From Yanghanlia sp047501535 (GTDB taxonomy: Bacteria > Pseudomonadota > Gammaproteobacteria > Burkholderiales > Burkholderiaceae_B): DNA of 64,000 nucleotides. Location of the stretch: assembly GCF_047501535.1 (NCBI RefSeq), contig NZ_JAZDRJ010000007.1, positions 124,001-188,000 of the forward strand, written 5' to 3'. The notes beneath the pieces were generated by a model, which saw nothing but the letters and a program-made list of their open reading frames with translations, was not told the DNA's origin and ran no database searches. The number at the start of each line of letters is the position of its first letter. The stretch's first letter is position 1. Positions 16,914 to 25,982 of this stretch are shown piece after piece. Position numbers and translations under genes: made by a program.

Positions 16914-19623
16914 GAAAAAAACCTTGTTACTTGTTGATGGGTCCAGCTACCTGTACAGGGCGTATCACGCCATGCCGGATCTGCGTAATGCAAAGGGCGA
17001 GCCCACCGGCGCTTTGTACGGGGTCATCTCCATGTTAAGGAGAGTGATTTCGGATTACAAGGCAGACTATGCCGCCTGTGTCTTCGACGCCAAGGGCAAA
17101 ACCTTCCGTGAAGAACTGTACCCCGATTACAAAGGCCATCGGCCTTCAATGCCCGAAGATCTTGCAGCACAAATCGAGCCTATTCATCAGGCGGTAGCGG
17201 CCCTGGGGTGGAAAGTCATTTCGGTTCCTGGTGTAGAAGCCGACGACATCATCGGCACCTTGGCCTGCCAAGCAGCTGAAAAAGGAGTGCACACCATTAT
17301 CTCCACCAGCGATAAAGATATCGCCCAGCTCGTTAACGAGCATGTAGAACTGGTGAACACCATGAATGGTGAACGCCTGGATATCGAAGGGGTGCAGGAA
17401 AAATTCGGCGTTGCCCCTTCTCAGATTGTTGATTATCTCATGCTAGTGGGCGATACCGTCGATAACGTGCCCGGCGTTCCCAAGGTAGGGCCCAAAACAG
17501 CGGCTAAATGGCTGAATGAATACGGCTCCCTAGAACAGCTGGTGGCACGTGCTGACGAAATCAAGGGTGTGGCAGGCGAGAATTTGCGCAACACCCTTCA
17601 GCATTTTCCTCTGACCCGTCAGTTGATCACCATTAAGGTGGATTGCGAGATGGATATCAATGGCGGCCTGGAATCCCTGGTTCCTGGCGAAGTGAATCGC
17701 GCCGCCTTGATTGAGCTTTTCGAACGTTACGGTTTTCGCAGTTGGCTGCGTGAACTCACGGGTGATCCAGAGCGGGTGCCCGAACAGGATTCCCGCATGG
17801 CGACAGATGCCCCGGAAGCGCCGCCTGCCGCTTATGAAACCGTGCTGGACATGCCGGCTCTGGAGCGCTGGGTCGAGGCGGTCAGCGCGGCCGATCTTGT
17901 GGCCATGGACACCGAAACCACATCGCTTGATCCCATGGCAGCACGGCTGGTGGGCATTTCCCTGGCAACCGCCGGCGGAGTGGCATGCTATATCCCGGTG
18001 GCGCATCGCGGGCCCGACAACATCGAGCAACTTAGCAAAACAGCTGTTTTAGAGCGGCTGCGGCCTTGGCTGGAAGACCCCAAGGCTGCCAAATTGCTGC
18101 ATAACGCTAAGTACGACGCCCATGTGTTTGCCAATGAAGGGGTGCACTTGGCTGGGGTGACCGAAGATACCATGTTGCAGTCCTATGTGCTGGAATCGCA
18201 CCGTCGCGTCAACCTGCAGGAGCTTGGCGAGCGCTGGCTGGGTCGAGGCGGCGTAGCCTATGAGGATATCTGCGGTAAAGGCGCCAAACAAATTGGTTTT
18301 GATGAGGTGGAAGTCGAAAAGGCGGCACATTACGCATGTGAAGACGCCGACTTCACTTGGCAGTTGCACCAGATCCTGCGCCCGCGCATCGCCGCTGAAC
18401 CGGGGCTGGAAAGAATCTACCAGCTGGAAATCCGCTGTTCCGATGTGCTCACCACAATTGAGCGCAATGGTGTAAAGCTGGATGCTCACGCGCTGGCGAT
18501 GCAGAGTCATGAGCTGGGTCAACAAATGCTTGAAATCGAAGCCAAGGTCTACGAGCTGGCCGGCCAGCCCTTCAACCTGAATTCGCCCAAACAGTTGGGC
18601 GAAATCCTGTTCCAGCGCATGGGGCTGCCGATCGTGCGCAAGACAGCCAGCGGAGCGCCTTCCACCGATGAAGAAGTGCTGACCAAGCTGGCGCAGGATT
18701 ACCCGTTGCCGGCCCTCATTCTTGAGTATCGGGGGCTGTCCAAGCTGAAATCGACCTACACTGATAAATTGCCCAAAATGATCAACCCGGGCACAGGCCG
18801 GGTGCATACACGCTATGCGCAGGCTGCCGTTATTACCGGGCGTTTAGCTTCCTCAGACCCCAATCTGCAGAATATTCCAGTGCGTACGGCCGAGGGTCGG
18901 CGCGTGCGCACGGCTTTTGTGGCCAGTGGCGGGAAAATCGTATCAGCCGACTACTCTCAGATTGAACTGCGAGTCATGGCGCATATGTCGGACGACGAAA
19001 ATCTGCGGGGCGCCTTTATTGAAAATCTTGATATTCACCGGGCCACGGCGTCGGAAGTCTTTGGCGTTGCACTTGAAAATGTAAGCTCGGAACAGCGGCG
19101 GGCCGCCAAGGCCATTAATTTTGGCCTGATCTACGGCATGGGGGAATTTGGTCTGGCTTCGAATTTGGGCATTACCCGTGATGCCGCCAAAGCCTATATC
19201 GACCGCTATTTCACCCGCTATCCGGGCGTGGCGCGTTATATGGACACTATTCGCGCCCAGGCGGCTGACCAAGGGTTTGTGGAAACCGTTTTCGGGCGGC
19301 GTATCTGGCTGCCGGATTTACGTGGCGCCAAGGGGCCGCGCCGTGCTGCGGCGGAGCGCGCCGCCATCAACGCCCCGGTGCAGGGGACGGCGGCCGACCT
19401 CATCAAAATGGCCATGGTGGCCGTTGATGACTGGTTGCGTGCTGAGAACATGCAGGCGCGACTGGTGATGCAGGTGCATGACGAATTGGTACTTGATGTG
19501 CCTGCCGATGAAGTCGAGGCGGTGGCAGGCAACTTGCCCGGCCTGATGTCCAAAGTCGCCGAACTCAGTGTGCCGCTGGTCGCTGAAGTCGGCTTGGGCA
19601 CGAACTGGGAACAGGCACACTGA
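16912..19623 (+). CDS. polA: DNA polymerase I
   Basis: Replicative repair polymerase that removes Okazaki primers and fills gaps. 903 residues, the normal length for the three-domain enzyme. The 5' nuclease is residues 1 to about 290 (LLVDGSSYLYRAYHAM, GVEADDIIGTLA). The 3'-5' proofreading exonuclease has intact motifs: DTETTSLD, HNAKYD and YACEDAD. The polymerase domain has ADYSQIELRVMAH, RRAAKAINFGLIYGMG and MQVHDELVLDVP. The frame is open to 16882, but ATG 16912 gives the standard N-terminus MKKTLLLVDGSS. No strong ribosome site precedes it. The start overlaps the divergent LOG-family start. Confidence 0.95.
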   Translation: MKKTLLLVDGSSYLYRAYHAMPDLRNAKGEPTGALYGVISMLRRVISDYKADYAACVFDAKGKTFREELYPDYKGHRPSMPEDLAAQIEPIHQAVAALGWKVISVPGVEADDIIGTLACQAAEKGVHTIISTSDKDIAQLVNEHVELVNTMNGERLDIEGVQEKFGVAPSQIVDYLMLVGDTVDNVPGVPKVGPKTAAKWLNEYGSLEQLVARADEIKGVAGENLRNTLQHFPLTRQLITIKVDCEMDINGGLESLVPGEVNRAALIELFERYGFRSWLRELTGDPERVPEQDSRMATDAPEAPPAAYETVLDMPALERWVEAVSAADLVAMDTETTSLDPMAARLVGISLATAGGVACYIPVAHRGPDNIEQLSKTAVLERLRPWLEDPKAAKLLHNAKYDAHVFANEGVHLAGVTEDTMLQSYVLESHRRVNLQELGERWLGRGGVAYEDICGKGAKQIGFDEVEVEKAAHYACEDADFTWQLHQILRPRIAAEPGLERIYQLEIRCSDVLTTIERNGVKLDAHALAMQSHELGQQMLEIEAKVYELAGQPFNLNSPKQLGEILFQRMGLPIVRKTASGAPSTDEEVLTKLAQDYPLPALILEYRGLSKLKSTYTDKLPKMINPGTGRVHTRYAQAAVITGRLASSDPNLQNIPVRTAEGRRVRTAFVASGGKIVSADYSQIELRVMAHMSDDENLRGAFIENLDIHRATASEVFGVALENVSSEQRRAAKAINFGLIYGMGEFGLASNLGITRDAAKAYIDRYFTRYPGVARYMDTIRAQAADQGFVETVFGRRIWLPDLRGAKGPRRAAAERAAINAPVQGTAADLIKMAMVAVDDWLRAENMQARLVMQVHDELVLDVPADEVEAVAGNLPGLMSKVAELSVPLVAEVGLGTNWEQAH

Positions 19624-19643
19624 GTCATCATGCGCTCCGGCGC

Positions 19644-19672
19644 AAGCCTCGCTGTCCAAGGTGAGGCTTTTT
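19644..19672 (+). terminator. Probable terminator after polA
   Basis: AAGCCTC (19644-19650) pairs with GAGGCTT (19663-19669) around a 12-nt loop, followed by a short T run. The stem is only 7 bp, so efficiency is uncertain. Confidence 0.45.
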
Positions 19673-19690
19673 CAACAAACAGGAGAAACC

Positions 19691-20479
19691 ATGAGCTATT
19701 CCAAGATCACCGGTAGTACGGACAGCACAATTCGTACGGGCACCGAGGGCTTGCGTCAGGGCCAGGTGGATATCCCGGTGCAAGATGGAGTGATGTCGGC
19801 TTACTATGCAGCGCCGGCGACGCTCCAGAACCCGCCGCTGATTCTTGTCATACAGGAAATCTTTGGCTTGCATGAGCACATTCAGGATATCTGCCGCCGC
19901 TTTGCCCACGAAGGCTATATGGCAGTGGCGCTGGAACTCTACCAGCGCCAAGGCGACGCCAGCCAGTACACCGACATTGCCGAACTCATTCGTGACATCG
20001 TCGCCAACGTCTCTGATGAGCAGGTGTTGAGCGATCTCGACGCAAGCGTGCAATGGGCCCGTGAACAGGGTGCCGATACCTCACGCTTAGGTGTCACCGG
20101 TTTTTGCTGGGGTGGGCGTCTGACCTGGATGTATGCGGCTCACAACCCTGAGTGCAAGGCGGCGGTCGCTTGGTATGGAAAATTGGCGACAGGCCACAGC
20201 CCTTTGCAGAAAGAGCATCCGGTCGATATTGCAGGGCGGCTACATGCGCCCGTGTTGGGCTTATATGGCGAGCAGGACGCCAGTATTCCTATGGAAGACG
20301 TGCGCCGCATGGAAGCAGCGCTTCAGCAGGGCAGCGAGGCCGCCAAGGCGTCGCGTATAGAGGTCTACCCCGAATCAGGGCACGCTTTTTACGCCGACTA
20401 TCGTCCTAGTTTTAATGCCGCAGATGCGCAAGACGCTTGGCAAAAAGCAACGGCCTGGTTTGGCCGTCTATTGGGGTAA
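19691..20479 (+). CDS. Dienelactone hydrolase family protein
   Basis: Alpha/beta-hydrolase of the carboxymethylenebutenolidase family, cytosolic. The 262 residues have the nucleophile Cys139 in TGFCWGGR. The acid is in YGEQDASIP, and the histidine is in ESGHAFYADYRPSFN, matching the Cys-Asp-His triad. ATG 19691 is preceded by AGGAG and is preferred over the open upstream frame that overlaps polA. No aromatic-degradation genes are nearby, so a role in chlorocatechol breakdown is unlikely; these stand-alone forms are mostly uncharacterised. A terminator lies on each side, so it is probably monocistronic. Confidence 0.88.
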   Translation: MSYSKITGSTDSTIRTGTEGLRQGQVDIPVQDGVMSAYYAAPATLQNPPLILVIQEIFGLHEHIQDICRRFAHEGYMAVALELYQRQGDASQYTDIAELIRDIVANVSDEQVLSDLDASVQWAREQGADTSRLGVTGFCWGGRLTWMYAAHNPECKAAVAWYGKLATGHSPLQKEHPVDIAGRLHAPVLGLYGEQDASIPMEDVRRMEAALQQGSEAAKASRIEVYPESGHAFYADYRPSFNAADAQDAWQKATAWFGRLLG

Positions 20480-20493
20480 AAGTGAATGACTTG

Positions 20494-20537
20494 CGGGTGC
20501 GGCTGTATTTAGCGTATGGCCGCACCCGTATTTTTTT
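20494..20537. terminator. Terminator between convergent DLH gene and htpX
   Basis: A 10-bp perfect stem, CGGGTGCGGC (20494-20503) / GCCGCACCCG (20519-20528), is followed by TA and seven T. It clearly serves the plus strand. The minus strand lacks a matching U run, so it is less certain for htpX. Confidence 0.8.
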
Positions 20538-20544
20538 GCTCGCT

Positions 20545-21426
20545 TTACACGCGTTGCAGTGCTTGCAGCGCGTAGATGCGAGACTCAATAGGCGGGTGAG
20601 ACGCGAACAAAGCGCTGATCGCCTTGCCGCCGGAAATGCCTGAGGACTCAAAGTTCTTGGGCAATTCACCTGCTTCCACACCGCCCAGTCGGGCCAGCGC
20701 GTTGATCATCGGCTCGCGTGAACCCAGCAATACGGCGGAGCCCGCGTCGGCACGGTATTCTCGCTGGCGGGAGAACCAAGCCACCAATATGGAAGCCAGC
20801 ACTCCGAAAATAATCTCGAAAATAAATGCGGTTACGTAGAAACCGATGCCGCCTTCGCGTTCATTTTTGAGAATGACGCGGTCGACCACATAGCCCACAA
20901 CGCGCGACAGGAAAATGACAAATGTGTTGACCACGCCCTGAATCAGGGTGAGCGTGACCATGTCGCCGTTGGCAATATGCGCGACTTCATGGCCCAGTAC
21001 GGCAGCCACCTCTTCTTCCGTCATGCTTTGCAGCAGCCCGGTTGAAACCGCCACCAAGGCATCGTTCTTGAAGGCGCCTGTGGCAAAAGCATTAGGCGCA
21101 CCTTCGTAGATCGCGACTTCGGGGCGGCCGATGCCGGCGCGATCAGCCAATTGGTGCACGGTGTCTACCAGCCATGCCTCCCGCGCATTGGCAGGGGCCT
21201 GCGGGTCGATCACCCGCGCTCCGGTGCTTGCTTTGGCCATGGGCTTGCTGATTAACAGCGAAATAATGGAACCTGTAAAGCCGACGAGGGCAGCGAAGAT
21301 GAGTAACTGGGTGAGGTCCAGACCTTGGGAGGTCAGATAACGGCCAACGCCTAGCACGTTCATCGTGGCGCTCAGCACAAGCAGCACGGCGAAGTTGGTC
21401 ATTAGAAAAAGGACGATGCGCTTCAT
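20545..21426 (-). CDS. htpX: Membrane zinc metalloprotease HtpX
   Basis: Inner-membrane M48 protease that degrades misfolded membrane proteins together with FtsH. 293 residues. Two N-terminal membrane segments (about 4-24 and 38-60) are followed by the catalytic zinc site HEVAH at 146-150. Two more hydrophobic segments around 160-215 enclose the distal conserved REYRADAGSA with the third zinc ligand. Ends in SHPPIESRIYALQAL, as usual for the family. ATG 21426 has a GGGGAGAAT-type upstream region. In E. coli the gene is under heat-shock and Cpx control; a sigma-32-like -10 is visible upstream (21534-21541). Confidence 0.94.
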   Translation of the reverse strand: MKRIVLFLMTNFAVLLVLSATMNVLGVGRYLTSQGLDLTQLLIFAALVGFTGSIISLLISKPMAKASTGARVIDPQAPANAREAWLVDTVHQLADRAGIGRPEVAIYEGAPNAFATGAFKNDALVAVSTGLLQSMTEEEVAAVLGHEVAHIANGDMVTLTLIQGVVNTFVIFLSRVVGYVVDRVILKNEREGGIGFYVTAFIFEIIFGVLASILVAWFSRQREYRADAGSAVLLGSREPMINALARLGGVEAGELPKNFESSGISGGKAISALFASHPPIESRIYALQALQRV

Positions 21427-21533
21427 GTTGGGGAGAATCTCCGAATGACAAGCAAGGGGGTATTTTAGGGAAGCAGTGACCCGTTTCGCAGATAGCCAAA
21501 CTGTGAATCAGCCGTTTTCCCTGAATGATGAAT

Positions 21534-21541
21534 ATATGGGG
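21534..21541 (-). promoter_or_regulatory. Candidate sigma-32 -10 box upstream of htpX
   Basis: The minus strand reads CCCCATAT, a full match to the heat-shock -10 consensus CCCCATNT, about 108 bp before the htpX ATG. The -35 region at the correct distance is poor: only the CTT part of CTTGAA is seen. Candidate only. Confidence 0.3.
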
Positions 21542-21624
21542 ACGCTTTTCCCACTAAAAAGAGTCTGACAGTTGCGCAATCCGTTGGTTTCACGCAAGCG
21601 TGACAAAAATACTTCAGGCACGGG

Positions 21625-21662
21625 AGTATAGTATTGATCTTTTAAGTATTCAGTATCAGTAC
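21625..21662. repeat. Cluster of AGTAT pentamers
   Basis: AGTAT begins at 21625, 21630, 21645 and 21652, and AGTAC at 21658: five related pentamers in 38 bp of AT-rich DNA in front of the DMT transporter. The last units form an interrupted palindrome (AAGTA...TACTT). Could be an operator array or chance in AT-rich DNA. Confidence 0.35.
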
Positions 21663-21746
21663 TTGCTAAAGGTGCTTTCCGGCACCATAGCAACCCAGTA
21701 GCGCCGGGCTTATGGAGCGCTTGTTTCATCGTTTCAGGTTCAAGCA

Positions 21747-22667
21747 ATGCAGTCACTATGGATGCTTTTGGCCAGCCTCATGTTTGCCGCCATGGGGGCT
21801 TGTGTAAAGATAGCATCCGATCTGCAAGCCAGTCTGCCGCAAATCATATTATTTCGTGGTTTGCCCTCTGTCGTACTGATTTTTTTCTGGGCGGTATTCA
21901 CAAAGCGATCATTGCGCCCTATAAGCTGGCGCCTACACATCCTGCGTAATATCAGCGGTGTGAGCTCTATGTGGATGGGCTTCATCGCCATATCCCTGCT
22001 GCCTTTGGCTACGGCTGTCAGTCTGAACTACACATCACCGCTTTTTATCGCGGGTTGGATGCTGGCGCGCGATTGGAAGCAGCGTGACGCTGTGCGCACG
22101 TTAGCCGTGCTTTGCGGGTTCGTCGGCGTGCTGGCCATTATGCGGCCCAGTATCGGCATGGAACAATTATTGGGGGCGGCTGTGGGGCTGTGCGCCGGAG
22201 CCAGTGCGGCGGTTGCGTTAATGCAAGTGCGGTCGCTTGGCCGCATTGGCGAGCCTGAATGGCGCACTGTCTTGATTTTCTCTTGCTTTGTGTGTCTCAC
22301 CGGCACGACGGGTATTGTGCTGGACGGCTGGGTAATCGTGGGGCGCGAAGGCTGGCTGGCGCTCGTGGGAATCGGCTTGTTCGGCCTGATCGGGCAATTG
22401 GCCATGACACGTGCTTTCGGGCTGGGTTCGGCGTTGCTGACGGCGGCCCTGCAATACACCACTATTGTCTTTGCTGCGCTGTTCTCGGCCCTGATCTGGG
22501 GGCAGATCCCCGACTGGGTGGCCTGGAGCGGCATGGCGCTCATTGTTGTTTCGGGGCTGCTGTCCACATGGCGAACCTACAGCGAAAACCGTGTTATGCA
22601 GGGTAAGGGCGGCACCGCAGCGGGTGCCGATGCCCCGTCGCCGGAGCAGGTCTCGCGCAGGGTCTAG
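21747..22667 (+). CDS. EamA/DMT-family inner-membrane transporter
   Basis: 306 residues with about ten hydrophobic segments in two EamA repeats, the drug/metabolite transporter layout (substrate exporter or permease). The first segment is MQSLWMLLASLMFAAMGACVKI. The second half contains GLIGQLAMTRAFGLG and AALFSALIWGQIPDWVAW, typical of repeat two. A Gly/Ala/Pro-rich cytosolic tail follows. The substrate cannot be read from sequence; relatives include riboflavin, S-adenosylmethionine and carboxylate carriers. ATG 21747 lacks a strong ribosome site. Confidence 0.85.
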   Translation: MQSLWMLLASLMFAAMGACVKIASDLQASLPQIILFRGLPSVVLIFFWAVFTKRSLRPISWRLHILRNISGVSSMWMGFIAISLLPLATAVSLNYTSPLFIAGWMLARDWKQRDAVRTLAVLCGFVGVLAIMRPSIGMEQLLGAAVGLCAGASAAVALMQVRSLGRIGEPEWRTVLIFSCFVCLTGTTGIVLDGWVIVGREGWLALVGIGLFGLIGQLAMTRAFGLGSALLTAALQYTTIVFAALFSALIWGQIPDWVAWSGMALIVVSGLLSTWRTYSENRVMQGKGGTAAGADAPSPEQVSRRV

Positions 22668-22759
22668 CGGCGCGCCGTCAGGCAGGCGTTGTGGACTTCT
22701 GGAACCAATTTTCCGTGGGCGACGTATACTGGCGGATGTTTGAAAAATAGCACAGCACC

Positions 22760-23038
22760 ATGTCAGCAGATCAATCAATTCCGCCCGTCACACACGATAC
22801 GAGCGAGGCGGAGCTCCCCCGCGATTTTGAATCGGCATTGGCCGAACTCGAAGCCCTTGTCATGAAAATGGAGGATGGCGGGCTCGCCTTGGACGACTCC
22901 TTGCTGGCTTACCAGCGCGGGGTGGAGCTTGCACGTATCTGTCAGCAGCGCCTCGATCTGGCCGAAGAACAGGTGAAGGTGTTACAGGGGAGCTTGCTCA
23001 AGCCGCTGGATGACAGCTCAACCGAGGGCGACGCATGA
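22760..23038 (+). CDS. xseB: Exodeoxyribonuclease VII small subunit
   Basis: Small subunit that binds XseA to form exonuclease VII, which degrades single-stranded DNA. 92 residues in the expected helical pattern: DFESALAELEALVMKMEDGG, then LDDSLLAYQRGVELARICQQ, then LDLAEEQVKVL. xseA is elsewhere. The xseB-ispA-dxs order is widely conserved in proteobacteria. The stop overlaps the ispA ATG by 4 bp. Confidence 0.93.
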   Translation: MSADQSIPPVTHDTSEAELPRDFESALAELEALVMKMEDGGLALDDSLLAYQRGVELARICQQRLDLAEEQVKVLQGSLLKPLDDSSTEGDA

Positions 23039-23964
23039 ATCAGTCAGTCGCTGCTTCCAAAAGCTTCGATTTTCAAGCCTGGCTAAGTAACCGGGTTCAG
23101 CAGGTTGAGGCCATGCTTGACCAGACCCTGCCCGCCGCCGACGTGGTGCCGGGGCGGCTGCACGAAGCCATGCGTTATGGTGTGCTGGGCGGCGGCAAGC
23201 GGGTTCGCGCAGCTTTGGTTTACGCAGCGGGCGAAGTGTCGTTGCAGTCGGCAGCCCCTGCCGCAGCTCAACAGATCGCTCTCGATCACGCAGCCGCAGC
23301 GGTTGAGCTGGTGCACGCCTATTCGCTGGTGCACGACGATCTGCCGTGCATGGATGACGACACGCTTCGCCGTGGCCGCCCCACAGTGCATGTGCAATTC
23401 GACGAGGCCACCGCCATGTTGGCAGGCGACGCGCTCCAGCCGCTGGCCTTTGAGGCGTTGGGCGCTATGCCGATCGCGCCGGCGCTAGTGGTTCAGGCCA
23501 TTCAATTGCTGGCTGCCGCTATTGGCAGCCAGGGCATGGTTGGCGGGCAGGCTATTGACTGCGGCAGTGTCGGTCAAGCGCTAGAGCAAGCCGAACTGCA
23601 GCAGATGCATCGTATGAAAACCGGCGCTTTGCTTGAGGCTTCCGTGTTGCTGGGGGGCGTGGTGGCCGGAGCAAGTTCTAGTACTCGCGAAGGCCTGCGT
23701 AAATACGCCTCCGCCATCGGGCTGGCGTTTCAGGTGGCAGATGACATTCTCGATGTCACGGCCGATACCGCCACATTGGGCAAAACAGCCGGTAAAGACG
23801 CGCTGGAAAATAAGCCCACTTATGTATCGACACTCGGGCTGGATGGCTCGCGCCAACTGTTGCAGGAACTGCGCGATGACGCTCGGGCCGCCTTGTTGCC
23901 TTTAGGGCCTTCCGCCGCGTCGCTAGCGCATTTGGCCGATTACATCGTCGGTCGCGACCACTAA
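23035..23964 (+). CDS. ispA: Farnesyl diphosphate synthase
   Basis: Condenses isopentenyl and dimethylallyl/geranyl diphosphate to C15 farnesyl diphosphate, precursor of undecaprenol, quinones and, in this organism, squalene made by HpnCDE. 309 residues with GGGKRVRAALVYA, the first aspartate-rich motif LVHDDLPCMDDD, GQAIDCG, KTGALLEASV and the second motif FQVADDILD. Chain-length residues before the first motif (HAYSL) fit an FPP synthase. ATG 23035 overlaps xseB. Confidence 0.94.
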   Translation: MNQSVAASKSFDFQAWLSNRVQQVEAMLDQTLPAADVVPGRLHEAMRYGVLGGGKRVRAALVYAAGEVSLQSAAPAAAQQIALDHAAAAVELVHAYSLVHDDLPCMDDDTLRRGRPTVHVQFDEATAMLAGDALQPLAFEALGAMPIAPALVVQAIQLLAAAIGSQGMVGGQAIDCGSVGQALEQAELQQMHRMKTGALLEASVLLGGVVAGASSSTREGLRKYASAIGLAFQVADDILDVTADTATLGKTAGKDALENKPTYVSTLGLDGSRQLLQELRDDARAALLPLGPSAASLAHLADYIVGRDH

Positions 23965-24042
23965 GTTAAATTTGTTACGGTTCCGTCGGCGGCATTTGTG
24001 GCGAGCGAATACAATGCCCTTTGAACCTCAATCAAGAACGCA

Positions 24043-25953
24043 ATGAGCAACGTCAGTCTCGAACAGATTCAATCGCCGGCCGATTTGCGTCGGCTAGACC
24101 GCCGCGATCTCAAAGAGCTCGCCGATCAGTTGCGCCAGTTCGTGCTGCAGTCTGTATCGCGCACAGGCGGTCATCTGTCATCTAATCTGGGCACGGTCGA
24201 ACTCACCATCGCCTTGCATCATGTATTCAATACGCCCGACGACAGGCTGGTGTGGGATGTCGGCCACCAGTCGTATCCGCATAAGATCCTTACCGGGCGG
24301 CGTGAGGCAATGGCGAAACTGCGCCAAGCAGGGGGCATATCGGGTTTTCCCAAACGCAGTGAATCCGAATACGACGCATTTGGCACCGCGCATTCCTCCA
24401 CCTCCATTTCAGCGGTGCTGGGCATGGCGGTCGCCTCGCGTAACACCGGGTGCAGTCACCGCCAGCATATTGCCGTAATCGGCGATGGCGCTATGACGGC
24501 CGGCATGGCTTTCGAAGCCCTGAACAACGCTGGCGTCACCCCCGATATCAACATGTTGGTGGTTCTGAATGACAACGACATGTCGATCTCTCCACCCGTG
24601 GGGGCGCTGAACCGCTACCTGGCCAGGCTGATGTCCGGCGGTTTCTATGCGACTGCCAAGAATGTGGGCAAGGCCGTGTTGCAGAGGGTGCCGCCGGTGT
24701 TGGAAATTGCCCGCCGTATGGAAGGCCATGCCAAGGGCCTGATGTCGCCCGCCACCTTGTTCGAAGAGCTGGGTTTCAACTATGTCGGGCCCATCGACGG
24801 CCACGACCTTGACTCCCTTGTTCCTACCTTGGAAAACCTGCGCGAACTGGGGGGCTTGCAGTTTTTGCATGTGGTCACCAAGAAAGGGCAGGGCTATAAG
24901 CTGGCGGAAGCTGATCCGGTGGCCTATCACGGCCCGGGCAAGTTCGACCCGCGCGTGGGGATACAGAAACCTGCCACGCCGCCGCGTCCCACTTTCACCC
25001 AGGTATTTGGGCAGTGGCTCTGCGATATGGCTCAGAGCGATTCGCGCTTGTTCGGCATCACCCCGGCCATGCGCGAAGGCAGCGGCATGATTGAGTTCGA
25101 GCGCCGTTTTCCCAATCGCTATTTTGACGTCGGCATTGCCGAGCAGCATGCGCTCACCTTTGCCGCAGGCCTGGCCTGTGAAGGCCAGAAGCCGGTCGTT
25201 GCCATTTACTCAACGTTTCTGCAGCGTGCTTACGATCAGCTCATCCACGACGTAGCCTTGCAGGATCTCGACGTCACGCTGGCTTTAGATCGTGCAGGCA
25301 TTGTGGGTGCGGACGGGGCCACTCATGCAGGCAATTACGACATAGCCTTCCTGCGTTGCGTGCCTAATATGGTGCTGGCTACGCCGTCAGACGAAAACGA
25401 AGCGCGATTATTACTATCCACTTGTTTTCAGCATGTGGGCCCGGCTGCCGTGCGTTATCCGCGCGGAGCAGGGCGGGGCGCAGCCATTGAAGCCAACCTT
25501 GAAACCGTGCCGCTGGGCAAGGCCGTAGTGCGGCGCGAAGGCGAAGGGCTGGCCATACTTGCGTTCGGCACTTTGCTCACTGCGGCCATGGTGGCAGGCG
25601 AGCAGCTCAACGCCACCGTCGTAGATATGCGTTTCGTGAAGCCGATTGATGAAGCTCTTCTGGCTCAATTGGCCACCACTCACGAGGCTTTTGTCACCAT
25701 TGAAGAGGGGGCCATCATGGGCGGTGCGGGCAGCGCGGTACAAGAATACTTCAATGCCCAGGGGGTGGTGGCGCCCATGCTGCAGTTGGGTCTGCCCGAC
25801 ATCTTTATCGACCATGGTGATCAGGCTGCCCTTCTGAGCAGTCTCGGTCTGGATGCCGATGGCATTGTGGCGTCCGTCACAGCACGCTGGGGAAGCCGTT
25901 TCGGCGGCTGCGCCGCGGGTACGGTGGTCCGTCTGGCTCAGCAGAGTCGCTAA
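24043..25953 (+). CDS. dxs: 1-Deoxy-D-xylulose-5-phosphate synthase
   Basis: First enzyme of the MEP pathway, a thiamine-diphosphate enzyme joining pyruvate and glyceraldehyde 3-phosphate. 636 residues. N-terminal thiamine-binding domain with GHQSYPHKILTGR, GDGAMTAGMAFEALNNAG and the glycine-rich SSTSISAVLGMA. Pyrimidine-binding domain with DVGIAEQHALTFAAGLA and LDRAGIVGADGATHAG. A transketolase C-terminal domain follows. It lies 78 bp after ispA and 29 bp before folE2, so the isoprenoid and folate genes may share a transcript. Confidence 0.96.
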   Translation: MSNVSLEQIQSPADLRRLDRRDLKELADQLRQFVLQSVSRTGGHLSSNLGTVELTIALHHVFNTPDDRLVWDVGHQSYPHKILTGRREAMAKLRQAGGISGFPKRSESEYDAFGTAHSSTSISAVLGMAVASRNTGCSHRQHIAVIGDGAMTAGMAFEALNNAGVTPDINMLVVLNDNDMSISPPVGALNRYLARLMSGGFYATAKNVGKAVLQRVPPVLEIARRMEGHAKGLMSPATLFEELGFNYVGPIDGHDLDSLVPTLENLRELGGLQFLHVVTKKGQGYKLAEADPVAYHGPGKFDPRVGIQKPATPPRPTFTQVFGQWLCDMAQSDSRLFGITPAMREGSGMIEFERRFPNRYFDVGIAEQHALTFAAGLACEGQKPVVAIYSTFLQRAYDQLIHDVALQDLDVTLALDRAGIVGADGATHAGNYDIAFLRCVPNMVLATPSDENEARLLLSTCFQHVGPAAVRYPRGAGRGAAIEANLETVPLGKAVVRREGEGLAILAFGTLLTAAMVAGEQLNATVVDMRFVKPIDEALLAQLATTHEAFVTIEEGAIMGGAGSAVQEYFNAQGVVAPMLQLGLPDIFIDHGDQAALLSSLGLDADGIVASVTARWGSRFGGCAAGTVVRLAQQSR

Positions 25954-25982
25954 GCAATGCGCTTGAGGAATAGAGAATCAAA

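Larger units (their letters stand above)
21427..21746. other. 320-bp divergent intergenic region between htpX and a DMT transporter
   Basis: Holds presumed promoters for both genes. On the minus strand a CCCCATAT box is seen about 108 bp before htpX. On the plus side an AT-rich segment carries five AGTAT/AGTAC pentamers (21625-21662), then a small GGTGC/GCACC hairpin. An open frame at 21508-21756 on the minus strand has no recognisable protein and no ribosome site. Confidence 0.6.

Noticed and set aside
21508..21756. 82-codon minus-strand frame between htpX and the DMT transporter
   Set aside because: Overlaps the transporter start, has no recognisable domain and lies in promoter DNA.
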